From: a virus
Length of the DNA: 27,191 nucleotides
Virus record (IMG/VR): IMGVR_UViG_3300011115_000390
Coordinates: 1-27,191 of that record
Reading direction: 5' to 3' (one strand)
Shown: one piece after another, positions 7,527 to 14,039 of the stretch
Numbering within the stretch: position 1 is the first letter of the stretch
Layout of the letters: each line of letters begins with the position of its first letter
Notes under the pieces: generated by a model
Seen by the model: only the letters and a program-made list of their open reading frames with translations
Databases searched by the model: none
What the model was told of the DNA's origin: nothing
Program-made: the position numbers and the translations under genes

Positions 7527-8828
7527 GTGAATGCGAATCATCATCAAGGGAGTCCCTCTGGACTTGGACGAGCCGACGGCGATCCTGCTCTTGCAGCGGG
7601 GCGTGGCGCACTTGCCAGAACAATCAGTCGTAGAACCCCGGATGCGGTCCGGGCGCTCTGGTACTCCAACGCCCCGTGGGCGGGAACGGGCTACGGGCAA
7701 CAAACCCAACAAGCGGTCCAAAGGCTCATCAAAGAAGGCCACGAAATCGCAATCCACGCAATCTACGGCCTCGAAGGCTCAACGTCGACGTGGAACGGAA
7801 TCAAAATCTATCCGAGAGGAATGAGCCCATACAGCGACGATGTGGTCGTCGCACACTGGATGGAGTGGACGCAATCCACCAACCTGCCCAAACTGCTGAT
7901 GACGCTGTTTGATGTGTGGGTGTTGAAGGCTCCGAATCTGGAGAAGGTTCCGAACATTGCATCGTGGGTGCCGGTGGATCATCAGCCGTGTCCGCCGGAG
8001 GTGGCTGCGTTCTGTCAACGTCCGAATGTAATGCCGATTGCGATGAGCAAGTTCGGTGCTCGCATGTTGGAACAGTTGGGCATCAACAGTCTCTATGTTC
8101 CGCACGGTATCGAGTCGGTGTTCAAGCCGACGCCAAGCATCAAGGACAATGGCGGGAAGTCACTCACAGGTCGTGAAATCATGGGGTTCGGCGAGGACCA
8201 GTTCGTAGTGATGATGACGGCCGCCAACAAAGGTGTCTATCCTCCACGCAAAGCGTTCGCCGAGAACTTCATGGCGTTCAGCATGTTCGCCCAGAAACAC
8301 CCGGACGCAGTCCTGTACATGCACTCCGAGGAGATGGGGTCGGCTGGTGGTATCAACTTGAAGGAGTTGGCTGAGATGTGCGGGATTGAGCCACATCGCA
8401 TCAAATACGCTGACGCCTACCTGTACCGCCTAGGACTGCCTCAGAACGCTATGGCAGCCCTCTACAGCGGTGCTGACGTGCTTCTGGCTGCATCCATGGG
8501 TGAAGGGTTTGGCATCCCTGTGGTGGAAGCCCAGGCGTGCGGTACGCCCGTCATCGTCTCGAACTTCACGGCTCAGCCGGAGTTGGTTGGGGATGGTTGG
8601 GTTGTGGAGGGTCAGCCGTTCTGGGATGCTGCTCAGAAGTCGTGGTTCTTGACTCCTTCGGTGCCGAGCATTCTGGATGCGTTGGAGCAGGCGTATGCCC
8701 GTGGTCGTGGCCGCTCGAAGAAGGCGGTGGAGTTCGCCAAGCAGTATGAGGCGGATCATGTGTATGAGACGCATTGGAAGCCTGCGATGAAGGAGATTGC
8801 TGAATGGTGCCGCTTGTCCCAGTCGTAA
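7527..8828 (+). CDS. glycosyltransferase, GT4-type (GT-B fold); start region uncertain
   Basis: This transfers a sugar from an activated nucleotide donor to an unknown acceptor. The N-terminal Rossmann half begins with ALWYSNAPWAGTGYGQQTQQ (from about base 7653); the donor-binding half has ASMGEGFGIPVVEAQACGTP (about bases 8488-8547), the E-x7-E motif of GT4 enzymes. The 30 residues before ALWYSN are low-information and look like a wrong frame: from GTG 7527 they read NANHHQGSPSGLG and so on, whereas the neighbouring frame from ATG 7531 reads well. A one-base loss between 7531 and 7650 would explain this. AAGGAG at 7516-7521 serves either start. Its 3' end overlaps the next glycosyltransferase by 25 bases. 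The position between capsid and neck genes suggests virion glycosylation; host-surface modification is the alternative. Confidence 0.85.
   Translation: MNANHHQGSPSGLGRADGDPALAAGRGALARTISRRTPDAVRALWYSNAPWAGTGYGQQTQQAVQRLIKEGHEIAIHAIYGLEGSTSTWNGIKIYPRGMSPYSDDVVVAHWMEWTQSTNLPKLLMTLFDVWVLKAPNLEKVPNIASWVPVDHQPCPPEVAAFCQRPNVMPIAMSKFGARMLEQLGINSLYVPHGIESVFKPTPSIKDNGGKSLTGREIMGFGEDQFVVMMTAANKGVYPPRKAFAENFMAFSMFAQKHPDAVLYMHSEEMGSAGGINLKELAEMCGIEPHRIKYADAYLYRLGLPQNAMAALYSGADVLLAASMGEGFGIPVVEAQACGTPVIVSNFTAQPELVGDGWVVEGQPFWDAAQKSWFLTPSVPSILDALEQAYARGRGRSKKAVEFAKQYEADHVYETHWKPAMKEIAEWCRLSQS
7531..7824 (+). CDS. alternative frame at the 5' end of the GT4 gene (likely true N-terminus, frame-disrupted)
   Basis: From ATG 7531 the product begins MRIIIKGVPLDLDEPTAILL and continues with a QRGVAHLPEQ segment, with mostly G or C in third codon positions as in genuine genes here. 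The pattern (x-LLL-xx-GV-xxx-P-x-E) is similar to the 56-aa protein at 11678 (ELLIGAGILTPVEE). After about base 7645 this frame degenerates into a basic Ser/Lys/Thr-rich sequence while the -1 frame becomes the glycosyltransferase. I think residues 1 to about 37 are real and belong either to a fused N-terminal domain of the GT4 protein or to a small overlapping gene. The full 97-aa product is unlikely to be real as read. Confidence 0.35.
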   Translation: MRIIIKGVPLDLDEPTAILLLQRGVAHLPEQSVVEPRMRSGRSGTPTPRGRERATGNKPNKRSKGSSKKATKSQSTQSTASKAQRRRGTESKSIREE

Positions 8829-9454
8829 TCGTCCCGGTGCTCACCGAGCATCATCGAGTCGATGCCATGTTGGATTCGTTTGATGGTCGTATCGGTGATT
8901 TGGTGGTGATTGATAATGGGAACAATTCTCATTGGGAGCCTCGGACGGAGAAGGCCAAGCGTGTGTTTCACTATCGGATTCCGTGCAATCTGGGTGTGGC
9001 TGCGTCTTGGAACATGGGTATCAAAGCAACGTGCTCGGCGTCGGGTTGGTTGGTGGTGAATCATGATGTGGTGTTCGGGACGAAGGCGGTGGAGGACATC
9101 TTTCTTCAAGCTTCGTACTCGAACCTTGTGTTGTCGGGGAAGCCACCGTGGTCGTGCTTCTGGTTGGGTTCACATGTCGTGCGCAAGGTCGGGTTGTTTC
9201 ATGAGGGATTCCATCCGGCGTACTTTGAGGACAATGACTATGAGGTTCGTGCGCAACGCAAAGGCGTAGACATCGTGCGTTCGTCGGCTGCCGTCTACCA
9301 TCGGAACTCCAGCACCCTGCGTTCCAGCCCTCAGTTTCAGCAACGGAATCAGGCGACGTTCGATGCGAACCGTCGTCTGTTTGAGGAGCGCATGGTACAG
9401 GATTTGCCGTTGGATTGGGACTTGAATCGGCGTCTGGAGTTGGGATGGGATTGA
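8804..9454 (+). CDS. glycosyltransferase, GT2-type (GT-A fold, 216 aa)
   Basis: The start MVPLVPVVIVPVLTEHHRVD with DLVVIDNGNNS (residues 32-42) is the nucleotide-binding beta-alpha region of GT2 enzymes. NLGVAASWNMGIKA (62-75) is the NxGxAxxxNxG motif, and VVNHDVVF (84-91) holds the DxD-equivalent metal site. HPAYFEDNDYEVRAQRKG (137-154) carries the acidic (ED) catalytic motif. It is short for the family, which is common in phage versions. It overlaps the GT4 gene by 25 bases and the next gene by about 10, so the cluster is co-translated. The acceptor is unknown; capsid or tail protein is the inference from location. Confidence 0.88.
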   Translation: MVPLVPVVIVPVLTEHHRVDAMLDSFDGRIGDLVVIDNGNNSHWEPRTEKAKRVFHYRIPCNLGVAASWNMGIKATCSASGWLVVNHDVVFGTKAVEDIFLQASYSNLVLSGKPPWSCFWLGSHVVRKVGLFHEGFHPAYFEDNDYEVRAQRKGVDIVRSSAAVYHRNSSTLRSSPQFQQRNQATFDANRRLFEERMVQDLPLDWDLNRRLELGWD

Positions 9455-9966
9455 AAGAGACGGTGGTGGTGGCCACGACTCCTGGTCGTGAGGCGTGGTT
9501 GGCTGAATGTTTGGCGAGCATTCAGCGTGAGGTATTGGTGTTGCGTCAGGGTGGGACGTGGGAGTTAGGCAAAATCAAGTGGCTGTATGAGAACACGCAG
9601 TTGGATCGGTTCTTGTTTCTGCATGATTCGGTGGTGGTGAAAGACCAGGCGTTCTTTGACCGCATGTTCGAGCATGAGGGTTCGGTGTCGGTCACGGATG
9701 ACCCAGGCATCTTCGGGATGTACATGGGTATCTACACACGGGAACATCTCAGCCGAGTGGAGCTGTACTCGCCGGTGACGCAACGGGATTCAATTCAGGC
9801 TGAGGTGGAATGGACTCGTGGCTATGCGGCTGCGGCAGGGAACGTGCCGGTGGTGTTCCCAGAGTTTCGGGACTCACGCAACGTGGGATTCGTTGAGCAT
9901 CATGGGCGCAGGAACATGGTGTTGGAGAACGACTATTTGAGAAAGTTCAAGGGAACATGGGGCTGA
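9445..9966 (+). CDS. putative glycosyltransferase-like protein (GT-A-like, 173 aa)
   Basis: I take the ATG at 9445 (MGLKETVVVATTPGREAWL), which overlaps the GT2 stop by 10 bases; the TTG at 9415 would add ten residues from inside the neighbour. The N-terminal strand then helix with TTPGREAWLAECLASI and the central DRFLFLHDSVVVKDQAFFD segment (an HDSVV metal-site-like motif after a hydrophobic strand) resemble GT-A glycosyltransferases. I do not see a full motif set. It sits between a GT2 enzyme and a methyltransferase, which supports a role in building or decorating the same glycan. It could also be a non-catalytic partner. Confidence 0.6.
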   Translation: MGLKETVVVATTPGREAWLAECLASIQREVLVLRQGGTWELGKIKWLYENTQLDRFLFLHDSVVVKDQAFFDRMFEHEGSVSVTDDPGIFGMYMGIYTREHLSRVELYSPVTQRDSIQAEVEWTRGYAAAAGNVPVVFPEFRDSRNVGFVEHHGRRNMVLENDYLRKFKGTWG

Positions 9967-10622
9967 TTGGTCAGGAGATTCGTGGCGTGTTGTTCGGTTC
10001 GCAGGATGTGTATGCGGACGCAGGCCCATCAGATAACGGGTATCCGCACACCCATCTCTCGGAGGTGTTGGTGGAGCGGGTGTTGCGTGAACGTCAGCCT
10101 CGCTATTGGGTTGAGGTGGGTTCGATGTTGGGTGGGTCGGCGTTGCTGGTGGCACGGGTTGCTCAGCGTCTCGGTCAGGATGTGGACATTGTGTGTGTTG
10201 ATCCATTCACGGGTGATGTGAACATGTGGGCGTGGGAGCAGGATTTGGTGCGTCAAGGCAAGTGGCGGTTTCTTGGGTTGATGAATGGTGCGCCGACGAT
10301 TCGGCAACGGTTCTTGGCGAACGTGAAGGATGCCGGGTTTGAGGATGTCATCACGCCTTTGCCTGCGACGGGGATTGTGGGGATGCGTGTGTTGGAGCGT
10401 GTGTCTGGTTATCGCCCGGATGTGGTGTATGTGGATTCGGCTCACGAGCAGGATGAGACGTTTTTGGAGTTGGTGACCGCTTGGGATTTGTTGGTGAAGG
10501 GCGGTTTGTTGATGGGTGATGATTTGGATTGGCCTGCTGTTCGCCATGATGTGTACAGGTTTGCTGAGTCGGTGGGTGTGCAGGTGGAGGTTGTTGGGAA
10601 TCAGTGGCTCATTGGCAAGTAG
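9957..10622 (+). CDS. SAM-dependent methyltransferase, class I (221 aa)
   Basis: Motif I is VEVGSMLGGSALL (52-64), followed by DIVCVDPFTGD (77-87), VVYVDSAHEQDE (156-167) and LLVKGGLLMGDDLDWP (178-193). These match the Methyltransf_24-type family, whose members include sugar O-methyltransferases acting on glycans. The ATG at 9957 overlaps the previous gene by 10 bases. With three glycosyltransferase-like genes upstream, it probably caps or modifies the transferred sugar. No structural motif tells which hydroxyl or substrate is used. Neck genes resume 12 bases after it, so the four-gene set is a clean insert between capsid and connector. Confidence 0.85.
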   Translation: MGLIGQEIRGVLFGSQDVYADAGPSDNGYPHTHLSEVLVERVLRERQPRYWVEVGSMLGGSALLVARVAQRLGQDVDIVCVDPFTGDVNMWAWEQDLVRQGKWRFLGLMNGAPTIRQRFLANVKDAGFEDVITPLPATGIVGMRVLERVSGYRPDVVYVDSAHEQDETFLELVTAWDLLVKGGLLMGDDLDWPAVRHDVYRFAESVGVQVEVVGNQWLIGK

Positions 10623-10634
10623 GATTGAGCAAGT

Positions 10635-11264
10635 ATGGCCAATGAGAATCTCTATGCGACTCGTGCGCAAATCAAGGCGGCGTTGCGTATCGGCACGGCT
10701 GACACGCTCGATGACACGCTGATTGACAACTGTGCCGGTGCAGCTTCTCGTCTCATTGACGGTTATTGCAACCGCCAGTTCTGGGCTGCTGCGTCGGCTA
10801 CGCCACGAGTGTTCCAAGCCAACACCGAGTTCGTTTGTGATGTGGATGACTTCTACACGACGACCGGGTTCGTGTTGAAGACGTCGTCGTTTGCTGACGG
10901 CAACTTTGATACGACGTGGGCGACGAGTGACTATCAGTTGGAACCGTTGAACGGAATCCTTGATGGACTCACTTGGTCCTATGACAAGATTCGTGCAGTT
11001 GGCAACTATCTGTTCCCGACCGTCAATGCGAACTACGGTGAACAAGCTCTCGTTCAGGTGACTGCCCGTTGGGGTTGGGCGACTGTGCCAGACCCAATCA
11101 CTCAAGCCTGCATCATCCAGGCGTCACGCATCTTCAAGCGTTATGACTCACCGTTGGGTGTGGCTGGGTTTGGTGACTTGGGTGCTATCCGTGTTTCTCG
11201 ATTCCTTGACCCTGACATGGCTCAGTTGGTTGAGCCGTATCGACGAATGCGGATGTTCGCCTAA
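10635..11264 (+). CDS. head-tail connector (adaptor, HK97 gp6-like, 209 aa)
   Basis: The N-terminus (YATRAQIKAALRIGTADTLDD, then LIDNCAGAASRLIDGYCNRQF) is the helical hairpin of the gp6/gp15-type adaptor that docks under the portal. The beta insertion (about 55-130) and a final helix (ITQACIIQASRIFKRYDSPLG) also fit. Such proteins form a dodecameric ring that extends the portal channel. The gene lies 12 bases after the methyltransferase, preceded by a weak AGGA, and ends in a TAATG overlap with the tail terminator gene. Assignment is by pattern and order. Confidence 0.8.
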   Translation: MANENLYATRAQIKAALRIGTADTLDDTLIDNCAGAASRLIDGYCNRQFWAAASATPRVFQANTEFVCDVDDFYTTTGFVLKTSSFADGNFDTTWATSDYQLEPLNGILDGLTWSYDKIRAVGNYLFPTVNANYGEQALVQVTARWGWATVPDPITQACIIQASRIFKRYDSPLGVAGFGDLGAIRVSRFLDPDMAQLVEPYRRMRMFA

Positions 11265-11674
11265 TGCCTGCAACTCCGGCACAAGTCAAAGACGGACTCA
11301 AGGCCGCCATCCAAACCGTCCCCGGACTACGAGCCTTCGACTATCAGCCCGACCAGGTGAACCCTCCGTTCGCATGGCCGACGCTGGACGAGATTCGATT
11401 CCATCAGACAGGCATGTCAAGCGGTGGTGTGGTCATGGACTTCACCGTCACCATCGTGGTGAATCGTGCGTCCGAGCGGACGGCTCAAGATGCGTTGGAT
11501 CAGTACACGGCGTGGGCTGGTACGCAGTCGTTGCGTGCAGCCATCGAAGCAGACCGCACCCTCGGCGGTGTGTGCGATGACTTGATTGTGAACTCGGCGG
11601 GGAACTTCACGAACATTGACGCCAACGACACCCTGTATCTGACAATGGATTTCAAGGTCACGGTGTACGCTTAG
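11264..11674 (+). CDS. tail terminator / tail completion protein (136 aa)
   Basis: The start PATPAQVKDGLKAAIQTVPG (an N-terminal amphipathic helix) then a mixed beta domain with DFTVTIVVNRASERTAQDALDQY and the end LYLTMDFKVTVYA fits the compact alpha/beta tail-terminator fold that caps the tail tube and joins it to the head. Length and the position between connector and tail tube are typical. Start is coupled by TAATG. A gp10-type head-closure gene is not seen before it; the likely candidate lies later at 12709. Confidence 0.75.
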   Translation: MPATPAQVKDGLKAAIQTVPGLRAFDYQPDQVNPPFAWPTLDEIRFHQTGMSSGGVVMDFTVTIVVNRASERTAQDALDQYTAWAGTQSLRAAIEADRTLGGVCDDLIVNSAGNFTNIDANDTLYLTMDFKVTVYA

Positions 11675-11677
11675 TCC

Positions 11678-11848
11678 ATGGCGAAGTATCTGGTTTCTGG
11701 ACCGTTCCCGGTCTCTGGTATTCAGCCAGGTGGACATGTGGACGGCGAGGGCATCGACAATGTAGAGTTGTTGATTGGCGCAGGTATCCTGACGCCAGTC
11801 GAAGAATCCAAGAAATCCTCAAAGGCCGATAAGGCAGGAGACAAATAG
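11678..11848 (+). CDS. small neck/tail protein (56 aa)
   Basis: This 56-residue product begins MAKYLVSGPFPVSGIQPGGH, contains VELLIGAGILTPVEE and ends in a Lys-rich tail (KKSSKADKAGDK). It is only 3 bases after the tail terminator stop and 2 bases before the tail tube ATG. A GGCAGGAG segment near its end serves the tail tube gene. The compact beta-helix sequence with a basic disordered tail is seen in small proteins beside phage tail tube genes. Function unknown. The resemblance of its core to the ATG 7531 frame is noted separately. Confidence 0.65.
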   Translation: MAKYLVSGPFPVSGIQPGGHVDGEGIDNVELLIGAGILTPVEESKKSSKADKAGDK

Positions 11849-11850
11849 TC

Positions 11851-12261
11851 ATGGCAAAGCTGGTCCTCAAAGATGCGAACATCGTGTTCAACGGCACGGA
11901 CATCTCAGCGAACGTCGCATCGGTGACGCTGTCCACCACAGCTGCCGAAGTTGCAACGACCGCCTTCGGATCGTCTGCCGTGACACGAGTGTCCGGTCTC
12001 ATTGACAACTCCGTCACGTTCAGCATCCACAACGACTACAACGCCATCGACGGAATCTTCTTCCCATTGGTCGGCTCCACCGCAGTCACCTGCGTCATCA
12101 AGCCAAACGGTACGGCGGCAGCCTCTTCGGCCAACCCTTCCTATACATGCTCAGTGCTCGTAACTGAGTGGACTCCCGTGAACGGAGCCGTGGGCGAGTT
12201 GGCCACTGCGGACGTAACCTTCCCAATCTCCGGTGCAATCACCAAGAGCGTCGGCGCCTAG
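11851..12261 (+). CDS. major tail (tube) protein (136 aa)
   Basis: MAKLVLKDANIVFNGTDISA and NVASVTLSTTAAEVATTAFG are typical of actinophage tail tube subunits: the motif of a strand, a 'V(D)LS' strand and a loop that names the target tested for ring assembly. The remainder (VTFSIHNDYNAIDGIFFPL, then SVLVTEWTPVNGAVGELATA) completes the beta-barrel tube fold shared with gpV and Hcp. It is followed directly by the frameshifting tail assembly chaperone, the standard order. It is shorter than many (136 versus 170-200 aa), so it probably lacks an Ig-like extra domain. Confidence 0.85.
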   Translation: MAKLVLKDANIVFNGTDISANVASVTLSTTAAEVATTAFGSSAVTRVSGLIDNSVTFSIHNDYNAIDGIFFPLVGSTAVTCVIKPNGTAAASSANPSYTCSVLVTEWTPVNGAVGELATADVTFPISGAITKSVGA

Positions 12262-12291
12262 TTCTAACAACTTCACCCTGCGGAGGTACAA

Positions 12292-12573
12292 ATGAAAATT
12301 GCGCTCATCGTCAAGACGGCGACCGAACAACGCAAAGCACTATGCGAGTTCGCTGACTTCGTCAAGTACGAAGAAGTCCACAACGTCTCCATGTCCAACA
12401 TTGAGACCAACCTCAAGACTCGTGACCTTGCATGGTTCGCATGGCACTCAGAGAAACGACGCAAGGTCACCACACTCGGCTTCGATGACTGGTGTGCAAC
12501 CGTTGAAGGTATCGACATTGACACGGGTGAGGAACCGCTCGTCCCTTTGGAGAGCAGTCAGCCCACTGGCTGA
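12292..12573 (+). CDS. tail assembly chaperone, short (G-type) product (93 aa)
   Basis: The unshifted product (MKIALIVKTATEQRKALCEF to SSQPTG) is helical and lies between tail tube and tape measure genes, as the lambda G gene does. CGGAGG stands 6 nt before the ATG. Short-form chaperones bind the tape measure during tail assembly and are absent from the mature virion. Its last codons contain the CCCTTTG slippery site at 12543-12549, and the stop TGA (12571-12573) lies inside the downstream hairpin. See the long form for the -1 extension. Confidence 0.85.
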   Translation: MKIALIVKTATEQRKALCEFADFVKYEEVHNVSMSNIETNLKTRDLAWFAWHSEKRRKVTTLGFDDWCATVEGIDIDTGEEPLVPLESSQPTG

Positions 12574-12707
12574 TCGCCTATCTGGCGGTCGAGACGGGCA
12601 TCGCCCCGTCAGTGTTGCTGACTGAATCCCCACGAATGCTCTACACGATGTCGGCGTACCTTCGCTGGAAGGCGGTCAAGATGAACCCGACACCGTACAA
12701 TCGGTGA
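12292..12707 (+). CDS. tail assembly chaperone, long (GT-type) product by -1 frameshift (138 aa)
   Basis: Joining 12292-12549 with 12549-12707 gives 86 zero-frame residues plus 52 from the -1 frame. The extension (GEQSAHWLIAYLAVETGI, then LLTESPRMLYTMSAYLRWK) is clearly coding and has no start of its own with a ribosome site. It matches the G-T extension of other phages, where the T part recruits tail tube subunits to the chaperone-coated tape measure. The slip signal is a canonical X-XXY-YYZ heptamer (C CCT TTG) followed after 8 nt by a 6-bp hairpin. The next gene starts 2 bases after this stop, which also supports a real gene end here. Confidence 0.85.
12543..12573 (+). promoter_or_regulatory. 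programmed -1 ribosomal frameshift signal
   Basis: Slippery heptamer CCCTTTG at 12543-12549, read C|CCT|TTG in the zero frame and CCC|TTT|G after slipping. A stem TCAGCC (12558-12563) with GGCTGA (12568-12573) and loop CACT follows; the 8-nt spacer is in the usual 5-9 nt range. The stem includes the zero-frame stop codon. Confidence 0.85.
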
Positions 12708-12708
12708 C

Positions 12709-13257
12709 ATGGCAACATCATCTGGAAGATACACGCTTGGTCGTGGTGAAGAGGTGGCGTTCGTTGCACCGGGGTTGTTGCAATTCTTGCGTGAAGCATC
12801 GCAGGCTTCACCTCAGTTCAATCTTGAGATGCGCAAAGCTGCTCAGGTTGTCGCCGATTTCGTGGTGGAGGCAGCCAAGTCAAATGCTGCTGGGCAACCT
12901 CCGCATGGTGCGCAGCGTCCAGGCTCATCGGGCAGGTCTCAGGCTCAGGCTGTGGTGAGCGGGTTGCGTGCTCGACATGATCGCATCCCGACTATCAAGT
13001 TGGATTCCAAGCGTGGTTATGTATCGGCGTCCCGGTCGAACCGTAAGCGCAAGACGAAGGTGACGATGGGTGACGTGTTCTTCGGTGCCGAGTTCGGTGG
13101 TCGTCGACGTCCAACGACCCAACAGTTCTTGCGTCATCGTGGCCGTCAAGGCTATTTCTTCTGGCAGGCAGTCCGGGACAATAAGGAGAAGATTGCCGTG
13201 GAGTACATGTCGGCTATCGACCTCGTGTTGAAGAAGCTTGCGGCTGGGGCTTCCTGA
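12709..13257 (+). CDS. HK97 gp10-like neck/tail protein (182 aa)
   Basis: The product has an N-terminal helical part (VAPGLLQFLREASQASPQFN) and a central GQPPHGAQRPGSSGR loop. The C-terminal block MGDVFFGAEFGGRRRP, then QFLRHRGRQGYFFWQAVRDN, fits HK97-gp10/minor-capsid-type proteins that act at the head-tail neck (head closure or tail completion). It starts 2 bases after the long chaperone stop. Its place after the chaperone rather than before the tail terminator is less usual, so it may instead be a tail-tip or tape-measure-associated protein. It is strongly basic in residues 100-145. Confidence 0.65.
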   Translation: MATSSGRYTLGRGEEVAFVAPGLLQFLREASQASPQFNLEMRKAAQVVADFVVEAAKSNAAGQPPHGAQRPGSSGRSQAQAVVSGLRARHDRIPTIKLDSKRGYVSASRSNRKRKTKVTMGDVFFGAEFGGRRRPTTQQFLRHRGRQGYFFWQAVRDNKEKIAVEYMSAIDLVLKKLAAGAS

Positions 13258-13285
13258 CGCTACGCTGACCTGTAAGGAGCCCGCC

Positions 13286-14020
13286 ATGTTCCCAGAAGTT
13301 CAGTTGGATAACGTCCGTGCCGTCAGGTTCGACTACGTCAAGTCTGTCGTCCCCAAGCCGTTCGCTGGTTCGTGGGTGCAGTTGTGGTCTCGTCTGTGCA
13401 TCCGTAAGGAAACCCGACGCAAGGATCAGCGTGCGCTGTGGTCGCCAGTTATCTACGCACCAGGCACCACACGAAGCAACCGCAATGTTGAAGCGGTGAC
13501 CTGTCTGGTGGTGGACATGGACGGTGAGTCGTTTGACCACGCTCGGTTGGATGGCTTGGAATGGTTCGCCTACACCACATGGTCGCATCGCCCAAACGAT
13601 GAACACTGGCACTTGGTGCTCCCTCTCAAAGACCCGGTGCCTGCCCATCGTTGGGCAGAGGTGTGGACTCGGCTGCATGAACGCATCAACGTCGTTGGCG
13701 ACCCAGCCACGAAGGACCCTGCTCGTATCTTCTATCTGCCTCAGCATCCGGTGGGACGGTTTGATTGGTCGTCTCGGAAGTATGGGCATGGCGAGTTCTT
13801 GGATGCTGAGTTGGGTGAGTTGTTCGTTCCGCCTCGAATGGTGGTGTCGTCAATGCCGAAGGCTGCTCAAAGCAGTCGACCGAAGGCGTTGAGTGCGTTG
13901 CGTGAGGAATGGTGGAGTGAACCGCAGGACTTGTCACGGTTCGCTGGTTTGACGCAGAACGAGATTCATCGTCGTCTGTACAGCGAATGGAAAGAGCTCA
14001 CGAAAGACATGGTCTTCTAG
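13286..14020 (+). CDS. AEP (PrimPol)-like primase-domain protein (244 aa) within the tail operon
   Basis: I choose the ATG at 13286, which has AAGGAG 8 nt upstream; an in-frame ATG at 13238 lies inside the previous gene. Residues about 73-85 read AVTCLVVDMDGES, the hhhDxDG motif I of archaeo-eukaryotic primases. FAYTTWSHRPNDEHWHLVLP (about 95-114) supplies the 'SH...WH' region, and GDPATKDPARIFYLPQHP (about 143-160) the late DPAR-x-FYLP motif seen in RepE/PrimPol-type replication proteins. No helicase domain follows; the C-terminal 80 residues look like a small helical module. Both flanking genes are tail genes, so the role here is puzzling: a displaced replication gene, or a catalytically altered domain used in assembly or DNA ejection. 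Confidence 0.6.
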   Translation: MFPEVQLDNVRAVRFDYVKSVVPKPFAGSWVQLWSRLCIRKETRRKDQRALWSPVIYAPGTTRSNRNVEAVTCLVVDMDGESFDHARLDGLEWFAYTTWSHRPNDEHWHLVLPLKDPVPAHRWAEVWTRLHERINVVGDPATKDPARIFYLPQHPVGRFDWSSRKYGHGEFLDAELGELFVPPRMVVSSMPKAAQSSRPKALSALREEWWSEPQDLSRFAGLTQNEIHRRLYSEWKELTKDMVF

Positions 14021-14039
14021 TCAAGTAGAATCGGCGCTC

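Noticed and set aside
10029-11105. Long open frame on the minus strand (358 codons)
   Set aside because: It lies antisense to the methyltransferase and connector genes, which have clear families. Its product is rich in Arg, His and Ile with no motif, as expected for a shadow of a GTG/TTG-rich gene.
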